Below are positions 44,797 through 52,821 of a DNA stretch of 64,000 bases, piece after piece. Location of the stretch: positions 293,006 through 357,005 of the forward strand of contig NZ_SSYB01000004.1 of NCBI RefSeq assembly GCF_004917075.1, written 5' to 3'. This DNA comes from Geomonas edaphica (lineage in GTDB: Bacteria; Desulfobacterota; Desulfuromonadia; Geobacterales; Geobacteraceae). Position 1 is the first letter of the stretch, and the number at the start of each line of letters is the position of its first letter. The position numbers and the translations under genes are program-made. The notes beneath the pieces were generated by a model. It worked only from the letters and a program-made list of their open reading frames with translations, did not search any database and had not been told where the DNA came from.

Positions 44797-45849
44797 TCAG
44801 GCCCCCTGCATGCGGGCGAGCTCGGCGCGGTTGGCGAGCTTGGTCGCGATGTAGTGGAACTGGCGCGCGGCGCCGTCCCAGGTAAGCCGCTTCATGTCCT
44901 CTGCCGCCAGCACCCCCTTCCCGGGTAGCTCGCTTCGGTTGCGGTAGACCCGCTCTAGCGTCTCAATTACCTCTTCCAGGACCGGTTCTTCCCACACCGC
45001 GCTCTGCACGCCGCCATTCCCCACCACCATCGGAAGGTAACGGGTGAGGGGATAGGCAATGAAAGGGTTGATCACGTCGGCATGACCTGATGAATCCGAG
45101 GCGATGACGCTCCGGCCACACGCCATGTATTCGCACATCACCATGTTGTTCCCACCCTCGCAGCGGTTCGGGAAAAGCCCGACGTGGCTTTCGGCGAAGA
45201 GACGGCGCATCATCCTGTTGTCCACCAGGGGGTGCACCAGGGTGCGCGCAGGATCGAGGCCGTTCTCGAGGGCGCAGCGCCCCGGCAGGTTGAGGAAATC
45301 AACCTCGTCGTGACGGTAGTTGATCAGTCGCGATGCCGCCATGGTAGCAAGAGAAAAGGGCCACTGGTTGGTCCAACTGCAGGAAAGGTAGACGTCGGGG
45401 TGCCGCTGCATCATGACCTTCATGGCCGCGATGACGATGTCCTGTCCCTTTCTCAGTTCGAACTTGCCGCCGGAGAAGACGACGAAGCGGTCATCAGGGG
45501 GGAAGGGCACCGGGAAGAAGTGTTCCGGGTCGACCCCCTGGAGAATAGTGCAGCAGTTCTTCACGCCGCCGATCCTCAGCTGGTACTCGCACCATTTGGA
45601 GCCAGCGACGATGTAGTCCCACCGCCTAGCCGCCTCGCGCGTGAAGTTCAGGATCTCAATGCTGTCCTCGAAGAAGCAGTAGCCGATGTTGATGGCGTTC
45701 CAGTCCTCCGGCGTGCGGGGAGCCAGAGACCTCGACATGCAGTGCAGTGTGACCCCGGGGACCGGGGGGAGCTTGGCGATTTCTCGTTCCAGGTAGGTTC
45801 CGGCAACTCCCCAGCCGTGCATGGAGCCGCTGGGCATCGATACTTTCAT
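44797..45849 (-). CDS. GT-B glycosyltransferase (GT4-like)
   Basis: A 350-residue protein with a GT4-type Rossmann pair: GSMHGWGVAGTYLEREIAKL at the N-terminus, FSGGKFELRKGQDIVIAA at the start of the second lobe, and GLFPNRCEGGNNMVMCEYMA with the E-x7-E donor motif, followed by CGRSVIASDSSGHADVI. MKVSMPSG at 45849 is taken as start because GAGAGG lies 7 nt upstream; the longer frame to 45921 adds Cys/Arg-rich residues and no ribosome-binding site. It is followed by the three-module TPR-GT gene 4 bp later. Donor and acceptor are unknown. Confidence 0.85.
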   Translation of the reverse strand: MKVSMPSGSMHGWGVAGTYLEREIAKLPPVPGVTLHCMSRSLAPRTPEDWNAINIGYCFFEDSIEILNFTREAARRWDYIVAGSKWCEYQLRIGGVKNCCTILQGVDPEHFFPVPFPPDDRFVVFSGGKFELRKGQDIVIAAMKVMMQRHPDVYLSCSWTNQWPFSLATMAASRLINYRHDEVDFLNLPGRCALENGLDPARTLVHPLVDNRMMRRLFAESHVGLFPNRCEGGNNMVMCEYMACGRSVIASDSSGHADVINPFIAYPLTRYLPMVVGNGGVQSAVWEEPVLEEVIETLERVYRNRSELPGKGVLAAEDMKRLTWDGAARQFHYIATKLANRAELARMQGA

Positions 45850-46025
45850 GAATGGACCTCTCGGTGGTGATAGGACTGCCACAAGACGGCAGCAACTACC
45901 GTACCAGAGGGCGCGGCACAAGGGTAAGAGTCTGAAAATGCAGGTTTAATTCCAAGAGCGGGAACGCGGGTCATTTCTTTGACAGTGGAAGTCAAGGGTG
46001 GCGCCGCCAGTCGGACCAGTCGGAC

Positions 46026-46085
46026 GGGGGTAGAGGATGGCGGATGGGGGTAGAGGATGGCGGAGGGGGGTAGAGGATGGCGGAG
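46026..46085. repeat. Three tandem 20-bp repeats between motB and the GT gene
   Basis: The 20-bp unit GGGGGTAGAGGATGGCGGAK is present three times in a row (46026-46045, 46046-46065, 46066-46085) with one base difference, followed by GGGGG. It lies in the 262-bp gap 45850-46111, which also has a shorter GTCGGACCA repeat near 46010-46024 and a weak sigma-54-like site (45939-45954, minus). No gene is seen in the gap. Confidence 0.85.
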
Positions 46086-46111
46086 GGGGCGGTTTGCTGG
46101 ACGCAGGGGGG

Positions 46112-46873
46112 CTACGGTTCGTTGCGTTCGCTTTGCTCGTTGAGAAGGACAATGTCGACGCGGCGGTTCTTAGCCCGCCCGTCTTCATCGCTGTTTTCGG
46201 CTACCGGGCGGTACTCACCATACCCCGCGGCGGATATGTTGGCGGGATCGAAATCCTCCTGCTTCACCAGGTAGCGCAGCACGTTGGTGGCGCGCGCCGT
46301 GGAAAGCTCCCAGTTCGACGGGAAAGCGGCGGAACTGATGGGAACGTTGTCGGTGTGCCCCTCGACCCGCACACCGTTGGAATAACTGGCGAGCGAGGCA
46401 ACCACGTCGTTTAAGAGGGCGTAGGAACCGGACTTCAGGGTGGCACTCCCGGAATCGAAGAATCCCGCCTCCTTGAGACTCACTACGAGCCCGCGCTGGG
46501 TCACCGACACGGAGACCTTGTTCTGCGCCCCCACCTTCATCAGATAGGCCTCGATCGAGGCCTTGGTGGCCCGGAAATCCTGCTCGCTGCCGCGGCTCTT
46601 GCCGCGCTTGGGGGCCTGGGTCATCTTGTGCATCGAGGGGATAACGCTCATGGAGCCGGTGTCGATCACGGTCGGCTTTGCGCCGGCACTGGTGGTGCTG
46701 TAACCGAAGGATTCCCGCATCGAGGCGAGCACCTCTTCCGCCTTTTTCTTGTCGGTCTGGCTCATGGCGTAGAGCGTCACGAACACCGCGAAGAGCAGGG
46801 TGATGAAGTCGGCATAGGAAACGAGCCACCGCTCGTGGTTCGGTTCCTTTTCGTGTTCCTTCTTCTTAGCCAT
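46112..46873 (-). CDS. motB: Flagellar motor stator protein MotB
   Basis: A 253-residue stator subunit. One transmembrane helix near residues 16-38 contains the proton-binding Asp22 in VSYADFITLLFAVFV. A linker leads to the OmpA-like peptidoglycan-binding domain from about residue 110: VSLKEAGFFDSGSATLKSGS, VRVEGHTDNVPI, NWELSTARATNVLRYL and GYGEYRPVAEN. With MotA it forms the ion channel that drives rotation. It starts directly behind the motA stop codon, so the pair is cotranscribed. Confidence 0.97.
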   Translation of the reverse strand: MAKKKEHEKEPNHERWLVSYADFITLLFAVFVTLYAMSQTDKKKAEEVLASMRESFGYSTTSAGAKPTVIDTGSMSVIPSMHKMTQAPKRGKSRGSEQDFRATKASIEAYLMKVGAQNKVSVSVTQRGLVVSLKEAGFFDSGSATLKSGSYALLNDVVASLASYSNGVRVEGHTDNVPISSAAFPSNWELSTARATNVLRYLVKQEDFDPANISAAGYGEYRPVAENSDEDGRAKNRRVDIVLLNEQSERNEP

Positions 46874-47638
46874 CTACTTCCCCTTCTTCTCGGGCCCCTC
46901 GTGCAGGTAGGCCCTGAGCTTCTGCTCGATGAAGTGGGGGTTCTCACCGTTTTGGATGGCGATGAGCCCCTCGATGACCATCTCTTTCTGCAACAGCTCC
47001 TCCTTCAGGCGGATCTTCAGCTTGGTGCCGAAGGGGATGCAGAAGATGTTGGCGGTCATGAGACCGTAGATGGTGGCCACGAAGGCAACGGCGATACCGC
47101 CGCCGAGTTTGGAGGGGTCGGAGAGGTTGCTCATGACGTGGATCAAGCCGAGCACGGCGCCGATGATGCCGATGGTCGGGGCGAAGCCCCCCGCCGCCTC
47201 GAAGACCTCAGCGCTGTGCTTGCCGTGCGACTCGAAGGAGCCTAGCTCGATCTCCATGGTCTCCCTGAGCTTCTGCGGGTCGATGCCGTCGACGACGAGC
47301 GAGATCCCCTTCTTGGTGAAGGAATCCTTCACCGTCTGGGCTTCCTGTTCCAGGGAGATGAGGCCGTTTCTGCGCGCCTTGGCGGCGTAGTTGATGATGT
47401 TCTTGATCACACCTTCGGGGTCTTCTTTCGGGGGCATGAAGACCTTCTTCAGGTCCTTCACCGCGGCGAGCAGGATCGGTAGCGGGAAGCTGACGATGGT
47501 CGCCGCCGCGGTGCCGCCGAGCACGATGATGGCCGCGGTCGGCTGTATGAGAGCCGACATGTGCAGACCCTCAAGGGCCGCACCGCCGAAGACCGCGAAA
47601 AGCCCCAGCGTGATTCCGATTATGGTCGATAAATCCAT
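46874..47638 (-). CDS. motA: Flagellar motor stator protein MotA
   Basis: A 254-residue MotA/TolQ/ExbB-type membrane protein. It begins MDLSTIIGITLGLFAVFGGA (first membrane segment) followed by LIQPTAAIIVLGGTAAATIV. Further segments are near residues 150-172 (GFAPTIGIIGAVLGLIHVMS) and 185-205. The cytoplasmic loop with RRNGLISLEQE matches the part of MotA that contacts FliG. The downstream gene is motB; flbD lies 41 bp upstream, and all three probably share the sigma-28 promoter at 47981. Confidence 0.96.
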   Translation of the reverse strand: MDLSTIIGITLGLFAVFGGAALEGLHMSALIQPTAAIIVLGGTAAATIVSFPLPILLAAVKDLKKVFMPPKEDPEGVIKNIINYAAKARRNGLISLEQEAQTVKDSFTKKGISLVVDGIDPQKLRETMEIELGSFESHGKHSAEVFEAAGGFAPTIGIIGAVLGLIHVMSNLSDPSKLGGGIAVAFVATIYGLMTANIFCIPFGTKLKIRLKEELLQKEMVIEGLIAIQNGENPHFIEQKLRAYLHEGPEKKGK

Positions 47639-47679
47639 AGTGGTTCCGGATCAACCTTGCGCTCCCGTCATCCGGGAGG

Positions 47680-47937
47680 TTAGATCTTGCAGTTCGGGTG
47701 GTAGCGCTCCGCGTCCCTTCTGCGCAGGTAGCGGCGGGCAACGCTCGACGAAGCCTGCCGGAACACGTGCGCCTTGAAGGCCACGATCCGGTCGATCACC
47801 ACTCGTGCCGGTTCCAGCACGAGGTAGCGGTTGCCGTTGGAAAGGGTGATGTGCGTGTCCGGGGTCTCTGTGATGATCTCGATCAGGTCCGGGTTCAGGT
47901 ACATCTCGGTGCCGTCGCGTGTTGTCACCTTGATCAT
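47680..47937 (-). CDS. flbD: FlbD-family flagellar protein (SwrD-like)
   Basis: An 85-residue protein. The first 60 residues match the small FlbD/SwrD family: MIKVTTRDGTEMYLNPDLIE, IITETPDTHITLSNGN and a hydrophobic-basic end. The C-terminal 30 residues (RYLRRRDAERYHPNCKI) are an extra basic tail. In Bacillus SwrD raises stator torque; adjacency to motAB agrees. This is not the enhancer-binding FlbD of Caulobacter. Start at 47937 has GGGGGAG 5 nt upstream; a longer frame is not supported. Confidence 0.85.
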   Translation of the reverse strand: MIKVTTRDGTEMYLNPDLIEIITETPDTHITLSNGNRYLVLEPARVVIDRIVAFKAHVFRQASSSVARRYLRRRDAERYHPNCKI

Positions 47938-47980
47938 GCGCTCCCCCACGGGCGAAGTTCCTAATACAGCCGATAGTGTT

Positions 47981-48008
47981 TTATTCGGACGTGCCGCGGA
48001 AAGCTTTA
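47981..48008 (-). promoter_or_regulatory. Sigma-28 promoter of flbD-motA-motB
   Basis: On the minus strand TAAAGCTT (48001-48008) and CCGAATAA (47981-47988) are 12 bp apart, the same spacing as at fliC. The predicted start near 47974 is 37 nt before the flbD ATG. Confidence 0.6.
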
Positions 48009-48040
48009 GCGCTAACCGCCGCCACGTCGAAAAAAGGAAC

Positions 48041-48076
48041 GAAAAGGGCCGGGCGAGCCCTCTGCTCGCCCGGCCC
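48041..48076 (-). terminator. Rho-independent terminator after flgL
   Basis: A perfect 13-bp stem (arms 48046-48058 and 48064-48076, GGGCCGGGCGAGC with its complement, 5-nt loop) is followed on the minus strand by TTTTCGTTCCTTTTTT. It ends the flgF...flgL transcript before the flbD-motAB promoter. Confidence 0.9.
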
Positions 48077-48103
48077 ATGACGGCGCAGGGGTGCGTCCCA
48101 CCC

Positions 48104-49024
48104 CTAGCTCATATAGTCCAGAAGCGAAAGCTGGCTAAGCTTTGCCGTTGCGGAAAGCGCCGCGTTGAAGGCGGTGGTCTGCTGCGACAAAAGCACTCCG
48201 GCCTTCGCGTAGTCCACGTTTTGGATGTCGCCGAAGACGGTCTTCAACGTGTTCTGGTTGTTGGTGATCATGTTCTTCATGTTGTCCAGGCGCACGAGCC
48301 TTCCCCCCACGTCGGAAAGCGCCACGTTGACCTGGTCCGCCCCCGCCTTCAGGTTCTTAACTCCGTCGAGGATCCCTGCACTGTCCTTGTTGCCGATCGC
48401 GGTGATGAGGGCGTCAATGGAGCCCAGGATGTCGATCGGCCCCTGCCCCGCGGTTGCACCGCTCCCAACCGTCGCCGGCGGATTGCCGCCGCGCAAGAGG
48501 GCCGCACCGTCCACGGTGGCCCCCACGTAGCTGTTCGGCGCGACCTCGACCTTCAGGATATCGGTGGTGCCGCTGAAGGCGCCCGTGGCGCTGAAAGGCT
48601 GGCTGGTCGAGTAGCCGCCAAAGACGTACTGGTTCCCGAGGCTCGTGTTCCCCATGTCGATCAACTGGCTCTTCAACTGGGTGAGGTTGGTGATCGCGCT
48701 CGCCGTGCTGGTCGCGTCGAGGGTCCCGGTCACCATGTCACCGGAGATCTTCTTCACCTGCTGCATCAGGTCCGCCATGCTGGAGAGGGCGGTGTTGGAG
48801 ACGTTCAGCAGGGTCTCGGTCTTCGTGATGTTGGAGCTGTACTGGCTGCCGGCGTCGATCTGTTCCTGCAGGTCGAGCAGTTGCCGCGTCGAGAGCGGAT
48901 CGTCGCTTGGGCGGTTGATGTTGTAGCCGGAGGCGAGCTGTTCCTGAAGCTGGTCGATGGTGGTGCGCCCCTGCTGCAGGTTGTAGATCGCGTTATCGGC
49001 GCTCATGCCGGGCGTGATTCTCAT
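48104..49024 (-). CDS. flgL: Flagellar hook-associated protein 3
   Basis: A 306-residue hook-filament junction protein of the flagellin fold. The N-terminus (SADNAIYNLQQGRTTIDQLQ, then INRPSDDP) and C-terminus (DIQNVDYAKAGVLLSQQTTA) match FlgL, which also has the D0/D1 helix signature. The central part, KVEVAPNSYVGATVDGAALL, is a typical variable domain. It forms the junction on top of FlgK. It lies 9 bp downstream of flgK. Confidence 0.94.
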   Translation of the reverse strand: MRITPGMSADNAIYNLQQGRTTIDQLQEQLASGYNINRPSDDPLSTRQLLDLQEQIDAGSQYSSNITKTETLLNVSNTALSSMADLMQQVKKISGDMVTGTLDATSTASAITNLTQLKSQLIDMGNTSLGNQYVFGGYSTSQPFSATGAFSGTTDILKVEVAPNSYVGATVDGAALLRGGNPPATVGSGATAGQGPIDILGSIDALITAIGNKDSAGILDGVKNLKAGADQVNVALSDVGGRLVRLDNMKNMITNNQNTLKTVFGDIQNVDYAKAGVLLSQQTTAFNAALSATAKLSQLSLLDYMS

Positions 49025-49033
49025 GACGGTCTC

Positions 49034-50479
49034 CTATCGCACCATGCCGAGGATGGTGTCGAGCATGTCGCTTCCCGCGTTGACCACCTTGGCGGCCCCC
49101 TGGAAGGCGCGCTGGTACTTGGTGAGGTTCAGAAGTTCCTCGTCGAGCGAGACCTCCGAGTTCGAAGCGCGCAGGGCGTTCAGCTGTTTCAAAAAGGCGG
49201 CGTTCTGCGTAGTCACGTTCTGCACCCCCTCGGTATCCACCCCCACCTGGGAGACCATGGAGTTGTAGAAGTTGCCGAAGGTCGCGTTGCCGGTGCTGAA
49301 GGCTAAGCTCGTGCTCGAGAGGTTGGCGAGCTTGAGGGCGTTCACGTTGTTGCCGCTGCTGGTCGGGACCGGATCGCTCGTGGTCGGCAGCGCGGCGGCG
49401 ATCTTCACCGCGGAGATCCCGGAGGCGAGCCCGATCCCGGCTGCGGTCACCCCGGCGGGGTCAAAGAAGTTGTTGCCGGTTGTCCCGTCCAGGGCGTAAC
49501 CCGCTGCGTGCAGCGTGTTCACCTGGGTGACCACCTGGTTCGCCATCTCGTCGAGCATGGAGCGGTACTTGGGAACGATGCTGTCCCTGACCTGCATGGT
49601 GCCGCCGAGCTTTCCGCCGATCGCTGCGCCGTCACCGACCGTTGCGACGACGGTGTCGGTCCCCGGCGCGTTGGCGGGAGGCGGATTGCCAAGCCCCGAG
49701 ATCATGATGTCGTTCGCGGCGGGCGTACCGGTCGCGTTGGTGTAGAGGGTGGCGTATTTGGTGCCGGCGACCAACTGGGCGCCCCCGGCCAGGGTGACCG
49801 AGGCGGTGCCGTCGTTGCCGATGCTCGACGTGATACCGGTCTGCTCGGAGAGCTTTCTGAGCAGGAGGTCGCGCTGGTCGAAGAGCTCGTTGGCGTTCCC
49901 CCCTACCGCGTTGGTGGCGAGGATCTGCTGGTTCACCAGGGAGAGGTTCCTCGCGTTGTCGGTCACCTCGGCGGTGATGCCGACCAGGTTCTGGTCCGCG
50001 GTGGAGGCGATAGAGGTGAGGCTCGTGTCGGCCTGGTGGAAGCTGTCCACCATGATCTGGCCCCGGGTCAGCACCGCCTGCCTTTCGGCCGCCCCGGAGG
50101 GGTTCACCGAGAGGTCCTGGAAGGCGCCGAATAAGTTGGTCACCGCGGCGCCGAGCCCGTCGGAGGTGAGCGAGTTGAAGCTCGCCTCGATCTGCTCGAG
50201 GGACGACTGCTGGGCGAGGCTCTCCTGATAGCCGCTGTTCGCGTTCACAAGCTGCAACTGGAGCATGCTGTCGTAGGAGCGCTGCACCGACGCGACCTCT
50301 ACCCCGGTCCCGAGCGGGAAGCCGTTCGCCGTGGTGACCGGCTTGTTTTCCATGATCACCCGCTGCCTGGAGTACCCCTCGGTGTTGACGTTGGCGATGT
50401 TCTCGCCGGTGACCTCCAGGGCGAGACGCTGCGCCGTAATCCCGGAGGAGGCTATGTCGAAGATGGTGTTGAGGCCCAT
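49034..50479 (-). CDS. flgK: Flagellar hook-associated protein 1
   Basis: A 481-residue hook-filament junction protein. Conserved N-terminus: FDIASSGITAQRLALEVTGE followed by NIANVNTEGYSRQ; C-terminus: LDEELLNLTKYQRAFQGAAK, the classic FlgK/FlgE end motif. The middle has VLTRGQIMVDSFHQADTSLT. It is of standard length (about 450-550). FlgK sits directly on the hook. flgN, its chaperone, is the next upstream gene and is separated by 1 bp. Confidence 0.96.
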   Translation of the reverse strand: MGLNTIFDIASSGITAQRLALEVTGENIANVNTEGYSRQRVIMENKPVTTANGFPLGTGVEVASVQRSYDSMLQLQLVNANSGYQESLAQQSSLEQIEASFNSLTSDGLGAAVTNLFGAFQDLSVNPSGAAERQAVLTRGQIMVDSFHQADTSLTSIASTADQNLVGITAEVTDNARNLSLVNQQILATNAVGGNANELFDQRDLLLRKLSEQTGITSSIGNDGTASVTLAGGAQLVAGTKYATLYTNATGTPAANDIMISGLGNPPPANAPGTDTVVATVGDGAAIGGKLGGTMQVRDSIVPKYRSMLDEMANQVVTQVNTLHAAGYALDGTTGNNFFDPAGVTAAGIGLASGISAVKIAAALPTTSDPVPTSSGNNVNALKLANLSSTSLAFSTGNATFGNFYNSMVSQVGVDTEGVQNVTTQNAAFLKQLNALRASNSEVSLDEELLNLTKYQRAFQGAAKVVNAGSDMLDTILGMVR

Positions 50480-50480
50480 G

Positions 50481-50984
50481 CTAGATCTCCTTGCTGACGA
50501 ATCCGGAGGTGCCGCGTCCGCCGTTCACGAAGGCGCCCGCGACGCCGTACGTGTGGCCGGGGTTGAAGATGCGGTTGAAGAAGTTCACCGAATTCCCCAC
50601 CACGTTCAGGGAGTCCTCGATGAGGCGCCGGTGCAGGGCAAGCGCCCCCTGCAGTGCGCGTGCGTTGCCGGAAACCGACTGCTGCGCCTCGGTAAGCGCC
50701 CGCTTCTGCGCGGCCCCCAGGCGCTCGATGATCGGCGAGAGCGTCTGGTTCCCCGGCATGCCGAGCTCGGCGCCGATCGAGGTGATCATGAGCCGGCACT
50801 GCTCCGAGAGCTTCGCCAGGCGCTCCATCCCCGCCGCGATCTCCTGCTGGTTCTCCTCCATCCTAGCGAGGTCCAGCGAGATCATGCAGTTCTCCTCCTC
50901 CTTGAGGAGGGCCTGCAGTTGGTCCAGGAGTATCCCCTTCTCGCACAGGGCCGCTATCAGTTCCGCTATGCTGCGATCCATCAC
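50481..50984 (-). CDS. flgN: FlgN-family flagellar export chaperone
   Basis: A 167-residue mostly helical protein. It has LIAALCEKGILLDQLQALLK at the N-terminus, typical of FlgN, and a less conserved C-terminal half with a Gly-rich tail. FlgN binds FlgK and FlgL and brings them to the export apparatus. Position between flgM and flgK is the usual FlgN position and supports the call. The first two codons are both ATG, so the start may be 50981. Confidence 0.82.
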   Translation of the reverse strand: MMDRSIAELIAALCEKGILLDQLQALLKEEENCMISLDLARMEENQQEIAAGMERLAKLSEQCRLMITSIGAELGMPGNQTLSPIIERLGAAQKRALTEAQQSVSGNARALQGALALHRRLIEDSLNVVGNSVNFFNRIFNPGHTYGVAGAFVNGGRGTSGFVSKEI

Positions 50985-50991
50985 TTCCCCC

Positions 50992-51297
50992 TTAACGCGA
51001 CTTTCCGTACGCGTCCATCATCTTCTGCGCCAAAACGGAGGGGTCCACGCGGTACCCTCCGTTTTGCAGGTTCTGTTTGGCGAGCGCCACCCGGTCGAGC
51101 CTCACGTCCGGCATGGCCGCCACCTCTTCCTTGAGCGTCTGCAGCTCCCTCGCCTTCTGGGAGATCTCAACACGGTCGATGCTGATGACCCGCCCGGCGG
51201 GACGGGAGCCTTGGACCGCCTGGGCCTGCTGGTTGTCGTTTCGGACCTGCTGGGAGCGGTTAAGGTCGACTATGTAGGCAGAGCCTTCAATCCGCAT
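50992..51297 (-). CDS. flgM: Anti-sigma-28 factor FlgM
   Basis: A 101-residue FlgM. The sigma-binding C-terminal half is seen as VRLDRVALAKQNLQNGGYRV and DPSVLAQKMMDAYGK; the N-terminal half is polar, with SIDRVEISQKARELQTLKEE. FlgM inhibits FliA until it is exported after hook completion. It overlaps flgJ by 11 bp and sits in the same transcript as its target sigma gene. Confidence 0.9.
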   Translation of the reverse strand: MRIEGSAYIVDLNRSQQVRNDNQQAQAVQGSRPAGRVISIDRVEISQKARELQTLKEEVAAMPDVRLDRVALAKQNLQNGGYRVDPSVLAQKMMDAYGKSR

Positions 51298-51628
51298 CGT
51301 GCACCCCCTTAGCCGGAGCCGGTGCGCCGTAAGCGCGAGAGAGTTCCCTCTCTATGGTCTTTGCCAGTCCTATGCCGCCTCCCTGCACCGCGGCATTGGC
51401 GTACTCCTGGTCGAGCAGGGAGCGGAAGGTCTCTTCCCCCTTGCCGCCGCCGGTAAGGGTGTCTTTCCCCACCGTTTCCCGCATCGATTTGAGCATCATG
51501 GAGACGAACATCGCCTCGAAGTCGCGCGCCACCTTGCGGATCTGCTCGGGGTTTTGCTCCTGCTTCCCCTTTTGCGCCCTCAGGTCTGCGACCGGCAGCG
51601 TGTTGTCCGGTATCGACTTAAGCTCCAT
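51287..51628 (-). CDS. flgJ: FlgJ rod-binding domain protein (no muramidase domain)
   Basis: A 113-residue protein with only the N-terminal rod-binding domain of FlgJ: VARDFEAMFVSMMLKSMRET, GGKGEETFRSLLDQEYANAA and IGLAKTIERELS. Enterobacterial FlgJ is about 310 residues and has a C-terminal peptidoglycan hydrolase; that part is missing here, so rod assembly probably relies on another lytic enzyme. The single-domain form is known in other delta- and alpha-proteobacteria. Confidence 0.87.
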   Translation of the reverse strand: MELKSIPDNTLPVADLRAQKGKQEQNPEQIRKVARDFEAMFVSMMLKSMRETVGKDTLTGGGKGEETFRSLLDQEYANAAVQGGGIGLAKTIERELSRAYGAPAPAKGVHDAD

Positions 51629-51637
51629 GCCGCTCTC

Positions 51638-52753
51638 CTACATCACGCTCAGCTCGGCGTTGAGGGCGCCGGCCGCCTTGATCGCCTGCATGATCCCCAA
51701 GAGATCACGCGGGGTGACCCCCAGGGTATTCAAGCCCCGTACCACATCGCCCAGGTTCGCCCCCTCCCTGACGAGGGAGAGGTTCACCTTCTCCTCGGCC
51801 ACCTTCAGGTCGGTCCTCGGCACCACGACGGTGGTGCCCCCCTTCGACAAGGGTGCGGGCTGGGAGACCTTCGGGGTCTCCTTCACCACGACGGTCAGGT
51901 TGCCGTGGGAGACCGCCACCGTCGAGATGCGGACGTTCTCGCCCATGACGATGGTGCCGGTCCGCTCGTTCATGACCACCTTCGCGGTCACGTCGGGGTT
52001 CACGTCAAGGCGCTCGAGGTCGGCCACGAACTCGACGACGCGGTTTTGGTAGTCTGCGGGGATCGCGACCTGGACGCTGCCGGGATCGGTGAGCGAGGCC
52101 GCCCCCTGGAAGCGACCGTTGATGGCGGAGGCGATGCGGCTTGCCGTGGTGAAATCGGACTGGTGCAGGTTCAGCTTCAGCACCGAACGGTTGGCGAGCA
52201 CGTTCGGGAGTTCGCGCTCCACGAGGGCCCCTTCTGGGACCGTGCCGGCGGTGGGATGGTTCTTCACCGCGCTGGCCGCCTGGCCGCCGTAGGAGAACGA
52301 GTTGGTGAGCACCGGTCCCTGGGCGACCGCGTAGACCTGCCCGTCGGCCCCCTTCAGGGGCGCCATCATGAGCGTGCCGCCGGCGAGGCTTTTCGCGTCA
52401 CCCATCGAGGAGACCAGCACGTCGAGCCGGTTTCCCTGCTTGGCGAAGGGGGGGAGATCGGCGGTCACCATGACGGCCGCCACGTTTTTCACCGTGATGT
52501 CGCCGCGGTTCACCGTGAGCCCCAACCGCTCCAGGGCGCCCACCAGCGACTGCACCGGGAACTTGGTCTGGTCCGAGTCGCCGGAGCCGTTCAGGCCGAC
52601 CACCAGGCCGTAGCCGATGAGCTGGTTCTGACGCACGCCGTCGAAGGCGGCGATGTCCTTGATGCGCGCCCCGAGGGCGACCCCGGGAAGGAGCAAAAAG
52701 ACGAGGAGCGCTAAGCAGTATTTTGATAAAAGGTTAATTTTCAAGCGGTTCAC
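51638..52753 (-). CDS. flgI: Flagellar P-ring protein FlgI
   Basis: A 371-residue periplasmic P-ring subunit. A signal peptide is seen (LLSKYCLALLVFLLLPGVALG, cut near A28), then ARIKDIAAFDGVRQNQLIGY and GLVVGLNGSGDSD. The body has GTLMMAPLKGADGQVYAVAQ. The C-terminal part has VVVPRTDLKVAEEKVNLSLV. The first codon in frame is GTG at 52751-52753; a TTG at 52742-52744 with AGGTG 6-7 nt upstream is an alternative start. Confidence 0.95.
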   Translation of the reverse strand: MNRLKINLLSKYCLALLVFLLLPGVALGARIKDIAAFDGVRQNQLIGYGLVVGLNGSGDSDQTKFPVQSLVGALERLGLTVNRGDITVKNVAAVMVTADLPPFAKQGNRLDVLVSSMGDAKSLAGGTLMMAPLKGADGQVYAVAQGPVLTNSFSYGGQAASAVKNHPTAGTVPEGALVERELPNVLANRSVLKLNLHQSDFTTASRIASAINGRFQGAASLTDPGSVQVAIPADYQNRVVEFVADLERLDVNPDVTAKVVMNERTGTIVMGENVRISTVAVSHGNLTVVVKETPKVSQPAPLSKGGTTVVVPRTDLKVAEEKVNLSLVREGANLGDVVRGLNTLGVTPRDLLGIMQAIKAAGALNAELSVM

Positions 52754-52821
52754 CTAACCCTTTTCGGTGCGCCGTGTCGGAAACTTGACACAAAACGTCA
52801 ATTCCCGCGCACGCCGCCCCC

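Noticed and set aside
45939-45954. Weak sigma-54-like site on the minus strand before the GT gene
   Set aside because: GG and GC spacing is right, but about four consensus positions differ; not listed as a separate feature.
47831-49306. 491-codon open frame on the plus strand
   Set aside because: It lies antisense to flbD and flgL, which are clearly real; His/Arg-rich shadow.
52761-52788. Sigma-28-like site before flgI
   Set aside because: TCAAGTTT and ACCGAAAA have the right spacing, but the predicted start would be at or next to the flgI start codon, leaving no leader.
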